Assembly: GCA_003818675.1 (NCBI GenBank) | Contig: RPPD01000019.1 | Span: 1 to 12,491, forward strand | Direction of reading: 5' to 3' | Length of the DNA stretch: 12,491 nt | DNA from: Spirochaetaceae bacterium | GTDB taxonomy: Bacteria; Spirochaetota; Spirochaetia; SZUA-6; RPPD01 | Part shown: piece by piece, positions 1 to 6,383 of the stretch | How positions within the stretch are numbered: the first letter of the stretch is position 1 | How the letters are laid out: each line of letters opens with the position of its first letter | Position numbers and translations under genes: made by a program | The notes under the pieces: generated by a model | Database searches by the model: none | What the model saw: only the letters and a program-made list of their open reading frames with translations | What the model was told of the DNA's origin: nothing

Positions 1-515
1 GGAGGGGTGGAAGGTGCTGGAGTTGCTTCGGGCAGTCTGTCCTTGCTCTGTTCCTGAAATGCTTTGTAAGTGATGATTTCTATCTCCAGCTCTATTGCAT
101 AATCCTGGGAATCACCAACTCCCAAAGGATAATACTGGATCTTTTCCCCCAGATTTACCGGTATTGTGCGAAGATTAGTAACATATTTAGCCACTCCGGA
201 GGAGACTTCCTGTATCCAGATCTGGCCCTGGGCTACAAGAAGAACAGCCGTCTGGTTTTCCTCCTGGTATGGTGTCAAGGTCAGATTGAGCTTCAGATTT
301 CTGCCGTTCATCTGCACGACAATGGCCTTGCCTGGAATTGTCACTTTCTGGACAGAGAATGTCCAGGCCGCCTGGTTGGATTTTGAAACAAGACGCGCTT
401 TGATATTAAGCACAAGCGCCTTGTCCAACATCTGCGAAAAATCAGGCTGCTCCTGGGAAAATCCCTGTGCAATCATGAAACACACAAACAGAAGTATTGT
501 AAGGCTCCTGGTCAT
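1..515 (-). CDS. Secreted protein of unknown function, last gene of sigma/anti-sigma operon (3' end outside window)
   Basis: This reading frame stays open from an ATG at 515 to the left edge, giving 171 complete codons, so the C-terminus is missing. The N-terminus is a clear signal peptide: a basic MTR start, a hydrophobic core at about residues 5-17, and a likely cleavage after residue 20 (GFS before QEQ). The mature part begins with a short helical stretch (about 21-45) and continues as alternating beta-like strands (KVTIPGKAIVVQMNGR, AVLLVAQGQIWIQEV, IPVNLGEKIQYYPLGV). The visible end turns rich in Pro, Ala and Thr. I do not recognise a named family. The ATG lies one base beyond the stop of the anti-sigma gene and has a GAGAGG ribosome site about 8 bases upstream, so translation is probably coupled. 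Position suggests a periplasmic or envelope protein working with, or controlled by, the ECF sigma pair. The function is not known. Confidence 0.8.
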   Translation of the reverse strand, partial: MTRSLTILLFVCFMIAQGFSQEQPDFSQMLDKALVLNIKARLVSKSNQAAWTFSVQKVTIPGKAIVVQMNGRNLKLNLTLTPYQEENQTAVLLVAQGQIWIQEVSSGVAKYVTNLRTIPVNLGEKIQYYPLGVGDSQDYAIELEIEIITYKAFQEQSKDRLPEATPAPSTP

Positions 516-516
516 T

Positions 517-1092
517 CTAACGCCCTCTCACATCCGTAACCCGTTTGATTTCCGGATCTCCTATTATACTGAACTCATTGTCCTCGGGAAGTTCAATTAT
601 CACTTCCTCGCGGTAGTCCCTGTCAGTCAGAATTTTGCGCAGAAGCTCGGGATTGTCCACGGAATAGTATACCTGGACATTCTGCACTCCCTCGGATCCA
701 GTCTGGTTCTTGACCACCTGGGCAATGTCATTTTTTCCCAGAAAGAAAAACACTCCTGCGACCAGGACAAAAAACACAACAGCAGCAGCGGCCAGAGCCG
801 GCATTGGGACCGGTACCTGCCGTTTCCAGAAGGATGATGTTGATCTGTAAATGTGTGGTGAAGCATCCAGACCCGCTGCTGCAAAAGATTCCTGGAGCCG
901 TTTCTGCACGCGCTGCATGGGTTCTTCAATTTCAAGTGGTTCATGAGCAAGCCGCTCACGTATCTTCTGGAACGAGGTTATCCTCGCCCTGCACGAGGAA
1001 CAGGTCTGGAGGTGCTGCCCTATTTCAGTATTCCATGGAGAATCAATTTCACCGTCATAATAAGCTGACAAAATTTCATCTTTTGGACACAT
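517..1092 (-). CDS. Anti-sigma factor, zinc-finger (zf-HC2-like) with one membrane segment
   Basis: A 191-residue protein with three parts. The cytoplasmic N-terminal part has the His-x3-Cys-x2-Cys signature of zinc-binding anti-sigma domains (H27, C31, C34, within GQHLQTCSSC). A charged linker is followed by one strongly hydrophobic segment at about residues 98-118. The C-terminal part, about 70 residues, is presumably periplasmic. Such proteins hold an ECF sigma factor at the membrane and release it when the outside domain senses a signal. The ATG at 1092 is chosen because a strong GGAGGAGGAG site lies about 8 bases upstream. An in-frame ATG at 1125 would add 11 basic residues, overlap the sigma gene, and lack that site. 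Only 4 bases separate it from the sigma stop codon. The signal sensed cannot be told from the sequence. Confidence 0.88.
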   Translation of the reverse strand: MCPKDEILSAYYDGEIDSPWNTEIGQHLQTCSSCRARITSFQKIRERLAHEPLEIEEPMQRVQKRLQESFAAAGLDASPHIYRSTSSFWKRQVPVPMPALAAAAVVFFVLVAGVFFFLGKNDIAQVVKNQTGSEGVQNVQVYYSVDNPELLRKILTDRDYREEVIIELPEDNEFSIIGDPEIKRVTDVRGR

Positions 1093-1096
1093 ACGC

Positions 1097-1612
1097 CTAC
1101 TCCTCCTCCCCAAGTATTTTTTCAAGGTGTTCTCGCGCCCTAAACACTCTTACCTTCACATTTCCCTCGCTTATTCCCAGCATTGTACCAATCTCACGAT
1201 AGGACAATCCGCCGTACTCCTTGAAAACAAGAACCGAGCGCAGCTTGTACGGCAGCTTATCAAGGGCTTCCTGGACTTCCTTGATGGTCTCTTCCCGTAT
1301 CACCCGTTTTTCCTCGGATTCAGCGAAGACAGGAGTGATTTTCTCCAGTTTGCCCATGGCCTTGCGCTCTCGGGTTTTCCGCTTGGCATGATTGAGGCTC
1401 ATGTTTTTCACCACACGGATAAGCCAGTACTTTGCCTGGTCTGTATCCGGAAGCGGTTCATGACGCTGGTAATACTTGATGAACGCCTCATGACAAAGAT
1501 CCTCGGCAATTTCCGCATCACCCGTGATCCTGACGGCTACCCGAAAAATCACGGGAAAGAGAAGTGAATATTCCCTGTTGAATCTGCGTTCATCCACGCC
1601 CTTGTTTAACAT
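1097..1612 (-). CDS. ECF-type RNA polymerase sigma factor (sigma-70 family, group 4)
   Basis: The 171-residue length is typical of ECF sigma factors, which have only regions 2 and 4. Region 2 is at about residues 12-80: an ITGDAEIAEDLCHEAFIKYY stretch matches the conserved core-binding and -10-recognition helices, and YWLIRVVKNMSLNHAKR matches its end. A charged linker follows. Region 4 at about residues 112-166 has LDKLPYKLRSVLVFKEYGGL, then the helix-turn-helix YREIGTMLGISEGNVKVRVFRAREHL, which would contact the -35 element. The gene starts 32 bases after the cysS stop and ends 4 bases before the anti-sigma gene, the usual arrangement for a co-expressed pair. The ribosome site of the ATG at 1612 is weak (AAGGG about 13 bases upstream), which may keep expression low or tie it to cysS translation. 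Subgroup and regulon cannot be assigned from here. Confidence 0.93.
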   Translation of the reverse strand: MLNKGVDERRFNREYSLLFPVIFRVAVRITGDAEIAEDLCHEAFIKYYQRHEPLPDTDQAKYWLIRVVKNMSLNHAKRKTRERKAMGKLEKITPVFAESEEKRVIREETIKEVQEALDKLPYKLRSVLVFKEYGGLSYREIGTMLGISEGNVKVRVFRAREHLEKILGEEE

Positions 1613-1644
1613 ATAAACAGCACAGCCCTTCGTTTTGTTACAAT

Positions 1645-3084
1645 TTATTTTTTTCTGTAGCGCACGCCCTGGGGAGTATCCTCCAGGACTATACCGCGCG
1701 CATCAAGAAGGGCCCTTATCTCATCTGCCCTTTTGAAATCCCTGTTTTTGCGCGCGGCCTGCCGCTCATCCACAAGCTCCTGTATCCCTGCATCCACATC
1801 CACATCCTCCCGCACAGATTCGGAAAGGGAGAGCCCCAGTACGCTGTCCATCATGATTACCAGTGCCAGCTTTTCAGAAGCAATCGTGTCCCCGGCCGCC
1901 GTTTCGCCATTTCCGCCAAAATCAGCATCCTTGACCATGTCCCAGAGCAGTGCGAGCGCGCGGGGCATGTTCAGGTCATCGGCACAGTGTTTCCGAAAAT
2001 CCGCCTCATACATCGCGGCCTTCATCCCCAGCTTCCTGGCCGGTTTGTCCTTGCACAGGTCGCGTATGTCCGCGATTCTCTGAACCAAATTTCTTCTCCC
2101 GGCCTTTGCCGCATCCAGCGCATCAAAGCTGAACTTCAGCTGGATGCGGTAATGCGCCTGGAGGCAGAAATAGCGGTAATCAAGCGGAGAATATCCTTTT
2201 TCCATCAATACGGCAAGGGTGAGGAACTTACCCGAGGATTTGGACATTCGCTCCTGTTCCAGGAGCAGAAACTCGGCGTGCATCCAGATTCTGGCTGGTT
2301 GTATTCCTGTGGCAGCCTGTGACTGGGCTATCTCGTTGGTATGGTGCACTGGAATGTGGTCTATACCACCGCAGTGGATGTCAAACTCCTCGCCCAGGTA
2401 TTTCATGGCCATGGCACTGCACTCTATGTGCCAGCCAGGGTATCCCCTGCCCCACGGTGAGTCCCAGATCATGGCCTGGCGTTCAAACTTGGAATTGGTG
2501 AACCATAGCACAAAATCATGAGGATTGTGTTTGTGCTCGTCCACATCAATCCTGGCACCGGCCTGAAGGTCTTCCAGGGACAGCAGGGCGATCTTCCCGT
2601 ATTCAGGAAACTTTCCGATATCAAAATAAAGGTTCCCGCCCGAACTGTATGTAAATCCCGCGTCCTCAATTCTTTTGATGAGTGCGATCATGTCATCTAT
2701 GTGGCTGGTGGCCTTGCAGACCTCGGAAGGTGTTTTGATATTGAGCAGTTTGATATCCTTCATGAAGGCATCGGTATAAAACTCCGCGATTTCCCAGACT
2801 GATTTTCCACTCCGTTTGGATTCCAGGACTACCTTGTCCTCGCCATCATCAGCGTCATCTGAGAGATGGCCCACGTCAGTGACGTTCATAACGTGTTTAA
2901 CGCCAAACCCGAAAAACTCTATAGTGCGCCTGAGTACATCCACAAAAATATAAGTGCGAAGATTGCCTATATGGGCATAGTTGTAGACAGTGGGGCCGCA
3001 GGCATAAAGTCTGACAGTGTTATTTTCGATGGGTAAAAGAGGCGTGCGCGTTCGGCCATAAGTATTCCAGAGTTCCAGTTGCAA
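1645..3084 (-). CDS. cysS: Cysteinyl-tRNA synthetase
   Basis: This class I aminoacyl-tRNA synthetase charges tRNA-Cys with cysteine in the cytoplasm. From the chosen start it has 479 residues, near the usual 460-480. The zinc ligands known from E. coli are in place: C29 in YACGPTVYN, C222 in HIECSAM, and H247 and E251 in HHTNE, with the same 25- and 4-residue spacings. The HIGH motif reads HIGN at 38-41 and the KMSKS loop reads RMSKS at about 279-283. The C-terminal anticodon-binding helical part is complete and ends at RYRKK. The start is TTG at 3084. A GGAGG lies 6 bases upstream, and homology to the usual N-terminus begins here (LELWNTYGRT). An upstream ATG at 3171 would add 29 atypical residues and lies beyond the predicted promoter. 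It is the first gene of a probable four-gene leftward operon. Confidence 0.97.
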   Translation of the reverse strand: MQLELWNTYGRTRTPLLPIENNTVRLYACGPTVYNYAHIGNLRTYIFVDVLRRTIEFFGFGVKHVMNVTDVGHLSDDADDGEDKVVLESKRSGKSVWEIAEFYTDAFMKDIKLLNIKTPSEVCKATSHIDDMIALIKRIEDAGFTYSSGGNLYFDIGKFPEYGKIALLSLEDLQAGARIDVDEHKHNPHDFVLWFTNSKFERQAMIWDSPWGRGYPGWHIECSAMAMKYLGEEFDIHCGGIDHIPVHHTNEIAQSQAATGIQPARIWMHAEFLLLEQERMSKSSGKFLTLAVLMEKGYSPLDYRYFCLQAHYRIQLKFSFDALDAAKAGRRNLVQRIADIRDLCKDKPARKLGMKAAMYEADFRKHCADDLNMPRALALLWDMVKDADFGGNGETAAGDTIASEKLALVIMMDSVLGLSLSESVREDVDVDAGIQELVDERQAARKNRDFKRADEIRALLDARGIVLEDTPQGVRYRKK

Positions 3085-3090
3085 GTCTTT

Positions 3091-3095
3091 CCTCC
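3091..3095 (-). promoter_or_regulatory. Ribosome binding site of cysS that decides a TTG start
   Basis: On the minus strand this reads GGAGG, followed by six bases and TTG at 3084. No comparable site precedes the in-frame ATG at 3171, so this element argues for the non-ATG start. Confidence 0.8.
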
Positions 3096-3102
3096 GACTG
3101 GA

Positions 3103-3131
3103 ATCATACCAGAACACGCCCCATAAGACAA
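3103..3131 (-). promoter_or_regulatory. Sigma-70-type promoter for cysS and its operon
   Basis: On the minus strand the -35 element TTGTCT (3126-3131) and the -10 element TATGAT (3103-3108) are separated by 17 bases, close to consensus. Transcription would begin near 3096, just before the GGAGG site, giving a leader of about a dozen bases. It sits in the short gap shared with the divergent murB promoter. Confidence 0.65.
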
Positions 3132-3161
3132 TTGCCAGCTGCAGCTGATTCAGGTTATGAT
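3132..3161 (+). promoter_or_regulatory. Sigma-70-type promoter for murB
   Basis: TTGCCA (3132-3137) and TATGAT (3156-3161) are separated by 18 bases. The predicted start of transcription falls at about 3167-3170, next to or on the ATG of murB at 3170. This would leave almost no 5' leader. The -35 element abuts that of the divergent cysS promoter, so the two may compete for polymerase or share control. Confidence 0.55.
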
Positions 3162-3169
3162 CAGATTGC

Positions 3170-4075
3170 ATGAAAACATTTCGAGAGTTGTTTGAAAAAA
3201 GCAGAATCCCGGCCTTTTATGACGAGCCCATGAAGAATCACACTTCATTCAAAATCGGCGGTCCGGCTGATATCTATGTCCTGGTGCATACTCCTTCCGA
3301 GATCCCGGACCTCCAGCTATTCTGTCGCAAGCATGACATACCGATTTTCGTACTGGGTGCCGGCGCCAACATTCTTGTAGGGGACCGGGGAATACGTGGA
3401 GTTGTACTGTCCCTGGAAGCTGTTGGAGAAATTCACATTGCAGAAAACATACTTTCCGCTGGCGCCGGGGCTTCCATAAGCAACGCGGCTAAAAGGGCTG
3501 CTGCCGCTGGACTTGGGGGCATTGAAAATTTCTACTCCATGCCCGGCAGCATAGGCGGCTCGGTCTGGATGAACGCCCGATGTTACGATGTCTCTGTATC
3601 TGACACCCTGGATGAGGTTGGGGTCATTGACTCATTAATGAATTTTTCAAACAAGAAAATGGACTCAAAGTTTTTCGGGTACAAGACCTCGCCATTTCAG
3701 AGTTCCGGAGAAATAATCATCCGGGCAAGCTTCAAGCTGTCAAAGGGTGATCCGATGGTGCTTGAGAACCGCATGAGCCAGTGCGAACAAGACCGCAAGT
3801 CCAAGGGGCATTTTTCCCACCCCAGTGCGGGTTCTGTGTTCAAGAACAATCGCGCTTTTGGGGAGCCTGCCGGCAAAATTATTGACTCGCTGGGACTGCG
3901 CGGTTATGGCATTGGCGGCGCCCGCATCTCACCTTTGCACGCAAATATCATCATAAATGAAGGGAATGCAACGGCGGATGAGGTGCGCCGCCTGATTGAA
4001 CACATCCGCGACAGGGTCAGGAAAGATTTGGGATTTGAGCTTGAGCCCGAGGTCCTTTACGTGGGAGAGTTTTAA
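3170..4075 (+). CDS. murB: UDP-N-acetylenolpyruvoylglucosamine reductase (MurB)
   Basis: This FAD enzyme reduces the enolpyruvyl group of UDP-GlcNAc-enolpyruvate with NADPH to give UDP-MurNAc, an early cytoplasmic step of peptidoglycan synthesis. The 301-residue length fits type II MurB. Visible motifs in order are NHTSFKIGGPAD (23-34), the FAD-binding LGAGANILVGDRG (62-74), YSMPGSIGGSVWMNARCY (122-139), GYKTSPFQ (170-177), HPSAGSVFKNN (217-227, with the proton-donor serine S222), GIGGARISPLHANIIIN (247-263), and the C-terminal LEPEV that carries the catalytic glutamate. The position usually filled by the active-site arginine (YR-S motif, Arg159 in E. coli) is Lys172 here, and MNARCY replaces the common MNAGAY. 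The ATG at 3170 has no visible Shine-Dalgarno sequence. The next in-frame ATG at 3230 would remove 20 residues, also without a ribosome site. Confidence 0.96.
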   Translation: MKTFRELFEKSRIPAFYDEPMKNHTSFKIGGPADIYVLVHTPSEIPDLQLFCRKHDIPIFVLGAGANILVGDRGIRGVVLSLEAVGEIHIAENILSAGAGASISNAAKRAAAAGLGGIENFYSMPGSIGGSVWMNARCYDVSVSDTLDEVGVIDSLMNFSNKKMDSKFFGYKTSPFQSSGEIIIRASFKLSKGDPMVLENRMSQCEQDRKSKGHFSHPSAGSVFKNNRAFGEPAGKIIDSLGLRGYGIGGARISPLHANIIINEGNATADEVRRLIEHIRDRVRKDLGFELEPEVLYVGEF

Positions 4076-4155
4076 GACAAAGAGTGTCTGAAAAAGCAAC
4101 AAACTGGATAATCAGCCATTTTTAGGACCCCATGCCCGAAGATTCCAATGGCGCC

Positions 4156-4184
4156 TTTACACAGGGGCCAAAAAAAAATACCAT
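4156..4184 (+). promoter_or_regulatory. Possible promoter for the TetR-lyase unit
   Basis: TTTACA (4156-4161) and TACCAT (4179-4184) are separated by 17 bases that include a run of nine A residues. The -10 match is only four of six, so this is tentative. Transcription would begin near 4191, about 35 bases before the TetR-family start codon. Confidence 0.35.
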
Positions 4185-4192
4185 ATGGACAA

Positions 4193-4213
4193 CAAGGCGA
4201 GGTGTATCCTTGC
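4193..4213 (+). promoter_or_regulatory. Small inverted repeat, possible TetR-type operator
   Basis: CAAGG and CCTTG form a 5-base inverted repeat with 11 bases between, located at the predicted transcription start and just before the ribosome site of the TetR-family gene. TetR regulators often repress their own genes through such palindromes. The arms are short, so chance is a real alternative. Confidence 0.25.
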
Positions 4214-4225
4214 CAGAGGTGATAT

Positions 4226-4813
4226 ATGGCAAGAGCTAAGGATGAAAACAAACGGGCTATGATCCTCCAATCAGCAAAAATGCTGTTCTCGCAAAACGGT
4301 TTTTTCAACACATCCATCTCAGACATTGTCAAGGAAACAAGCCTTCCTGTCGGAAGCATCTACACCTATTTCAAGAGCAAGGAAGAAATTGTCCGCACAA
4401 TAGTTGATGAAGGATGGGGTGATTTACGCACACGGCTTTTTACCATGCTGGGATCAAGCCAGAGTGTTGAGAACAAGCTCAAATCTGTAATTGACCAGTT
4501 CATACCTGAAGTGCTGCAAGACCTTGACCTGGTCAACATCCTGCTCTCGGAAGCCATCATTTATACCAAGATTGAAGAAAAAGTCGAGGAATTGAGCACT
4601 GCAATCATGATGCTCCTTAAACCGGCGATCAAGGATTCTGATATGATCACAGACCTGGACAAGAACACCTGGCAGGCCGGGCTCGGCGTATATTTCCTCG
4701 GCATCCTCAATACGGTAAAACTGGCCAGAACCACTTCAATCGGAATTAAAGTATCAGATATATTGAAATTCGTGAAAATTTCCATTGAAAAATCACTCGG
4801 CTTGAAACTTTAA
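4226..4813 (+). CDS. TetR/AcrR-family transcriptional regulator
   Basis: A 195-residue protein, the usual TetR length. The N-terminal DNA-binding domain (about residues 8-55) shows the family pattern: ILQSAKMLFSQNGFFNTSI, then the helix-turn-helix with SDIVKETSLPVGSIYTYFKSKEEI. Residues 60-195 are the helical ligand-binding and dimer part. It is too variable to reveal the ligand. The ATG at 4226 follows GAGGTG at 5 bases. The gene lies 150 bases after murB and 24 bases before the PL1-type lipoprotein gene on the same strand. It therefore probably controls itself and the lyase. The inducer is unknown, and a sugar-derived ligand is only a guess. Confidence 0.93.
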   Translation: MARAKDENKRAMILQSAKMLFSQNGFFNTSISDIVKETSLPVGSIYTYFKSKEEIVRTIVDEGWGDLRTRLFTMLGSSQSVENKLKSVIDQFIPEVLQDLDLVNILLSEAIIYTKIEEKVEELSTAIMMLLKPAIKDSDMITDLDKNTWQAGLGVYFLGILNTVKLARTTSIGIKVSDILKFVKISIEKSLGLKL

Positions 4814-4837
4814 TCAACTCATTAAGGAGAAACTGAA

Positions 4838-6265
4838 ATGAAAAGGCTATTTGTATTCATTGTGGCCGCTGCAGTCATCGCGGGATGCACGACCACTTCA
4901 ACAACCGGGACCGCCCAAACCCCGCAACTAGCCCCGCAACCTTCGCCAACCCCGCAGGCAACACCGACTCCGGTAAAACCTGCTGTTGTGGCGTTTCCAG
5001 GAGCTGACGGCATGGGGAAATACACTGTTGGCGGACGCGGCGGCAAGGTCATTGAGGTTACCACATTGGAGGATGACGTTCCAGGAAGCCTCCGCGCGGC
5101 TATTGAAGCCAAAGGTCCCCGCATAGTGGTCTTTCGGGTATCAGGCATAATCGAGCTTAAATACCCGCTTTTGGTAGTGGAACCATACATTACCATCGCG
5201 GGGCAGACAGCGCCAGGAGACGGCATCTGCCTTAAAAACTTCGTTGTCAGGATCATGGCAGACCAGGTTATCATTCGCTTCATCAGGGTCAGGCTCGGAA
5301 TAGACTCAAAGCAGGAATCGGACTGCATTGACATCTCAAAAGGGAAAAACATCATTCTTGACCATATCTCCTCCAGTTGGAGTGTTGACGAGACCCTCTC
5401 TGTATCATTCCAGCCAATGGTGGACTATCTTACCGTGCAGTGGTGTTTCATAACCGAGAGCCTCAATCAATCCCTCCACGCCAAGGGAGATCACGGTTAC
5501 GGTTCTCTTATACGAGGAGGTAATGGCGCCAGGTATACTTACCATCACAACCTCTATGCGCACCATCGCGCAAGAAATCCCAGACCCGGAAATTACGCCA
5601 ACTACCAGAAGGACCCTATTGGGCTGTTTTTCGAGTTTTCCAACAATGTCGTTTACAACTATGGTGGCGAATACGCTGGATACAACCAGGACAAGGATTC
5701 GGTCACATACTGCAATTTTATCGGAAACTATTACATAAGCGGGCCAAACTCAGTTAAGGGAGCGGCATTTGCCTATCGTGAATACTCCTCTCGCGCAGCT
5801 TCTTATTTCAACGACAACTACATCAACGGCAAAAAACCTGATGACCCGTGGGCAGTACTTCAGTTTGACTCATCATACAATGGGGACAGGAATGCATACA
5901 AAAAAGCTTCTCCGATCCCGATGGAATATCCTGTCGCAGTGCAGGATGGTTCCGCGGCATTCCAGAAAATACTGCTTTATGGAGGTGCATCTCTTCCCAA
6001 ACGTGACACTGTAGACGAGCGGATAACCAGGGAAATACAGGGCAAAACAGGCCGCATCATAAATGATCCCTCGGATGTAGGCGGATATCCGGAATACAAG
6101 AGCTCTCCAGTTCCTGTTGATACTGACCATGATGGCATGCCTGATGCATGGGAAAAAACAAATGGCCTGGATCCGGCAAAGGATGACAGTGCCGGTCTAA
6201 AGGACAAAGACGGATACACGAATATAGAGCAATATCTCAACTCACTTGTCACCATTCCGCTGTAA
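4838..6265 (+). CDS. Lipoprotein, polysaccharide lyase family 1 (pectate-lyase-like)
   Basis: A 475-residue surface or periplasmic enzyme. Residues 1-17 are a lipoprotein signal with lipobox IAGC (C17), and the +2 residue is Thr, so retention by an Asp+2 signal is not indicated. A Thr/Pro/Gln-rich linker spans 18-48. The catalytic right-handed beta-helix (about 50-400) begins AFPGADGMGKYTVGGRGG and contains PGSLRAAIEAKGPRIVVF, ITIAGQTAPGDGICLK, DCIDISKGKNIILDH (likely Ca-binding Asp162/Asp165), WSVDETLSVS, and HHNLYAHHRARNPRPGN (236-252) with the candidate catalytic arginine in the RNPR block. These match PL1 pectate lyases, which cleave polygalacturonate by beta-elimination with calcium. The tail (428-468) holds DTDHDGMPDAWE and DKDGYTNIEQYLN, thrombospondin-3/EF-hand-like calcium sites. 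AAGGAGA lies 7 bases before the ATG. The exact substrate is unproven. Confidence 0.92.
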   Translation: MKRLFVFIVAAAVIAGCTTTSTTGTAQTPQLAPQPSPTPQATPTPVKPAVVAFPGADGMGKYTVGGRGGKVIEVTTLEDDVPGSLRAAIEAKGPRIVVFRVSGIIELKYPLLVVEPYITIAGQTAPGDGICLKNFVVRIMADQVIIRFIRVRLGIDSKQESDCIDISKGKNIILDHISSSWSVDETLSVSFQPMVDYLTVQWCFITESLNQSLHAKGDHGYGSLIRGGNGARYTYHHNLYAHHRARNPRPGNYANYQKDPIGLFFEFSNNVVYNYGGEYAGYNQDKDSVTYCNFIGNYYISGPNSVKGAAFAYREYSSRAASYFNDNYINGKKPDDPWAVLQFDSSYNGDRNAYKKASPIPMEYPVAVQDGSAAFQKILLYGGASLPKRDTVDERITREIQGKTGRIINDPSDVGGYPEYKSSPVPVDTDHDGMPDAWEKTNGLDPAKDDSAGLKDKDGYTNIEQYLNSLVTIPL

Positions 6266-6383
6266 TTTTGCAGGTGCAAATCGGGTTAACAGAGGCCGTT
6301 TTTGGCCAGGAATTGACAAGAGTCACAGGTGCTTATACAAGTAAAGGGGAAGAGTCTTGCGAACTCTGTCCTGAATTGGATCC
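6266..6383. other. Intergenic gap between the lyase and the lptD-like gene
   Basis: These 118 bases hold a small GGCC/GGCC hairpin (6294-6297 with 6304-6307) without a U-run, so no clear terminator for the lyase gene is seen. The candidate promoter of the next gene follows. A TGA codon in frame just upstream of 6384 excludes any longer start for the lptD-like protein. Confidence 0.6.
6313..6341 (+). promoter_or_regulatory. Candidate promoter for the lptD-like gene
   Basis: A perfect TTGACA lies at 6313-6318. The -10 could be TACAAG (6336-6341, 17-base spacer) or TATACA (6334-6339, 15-base spacer). Neither is ideal, but the -35 is strong and lies in the only gap before the gene. The leader would be about 35-45 bases. 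Confidence 0.45.

Noticed and set aside
166..837. Plus-strand frame of 223 codons opposite the anti-sigma and secreted-protein genes
   Set aside because: Its product has no protein-like family features, while the opposite strand encodes recognisable domains with good ribosome sites.
4075..4089. AGACA/TGTCT hairpin directly after murB as a terminator
   Set aside because: The stem is only five base pairs and no U-run follows on the plus strand.
4145..4178. Imperfect GC hairpin followed by nine A residues between murB and the TetR gene
   Set aside because: The A-run lies on the wrong side for a plus-strand terminator, and on the minus strand it precedes the hairpin.
6294..6307. GGCC-loop-GGCC hairpin after the lyase gene as a terminator
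   Set aside because: A four-base stem with the T residues in the loop and none after it does not meet the usual pattern.
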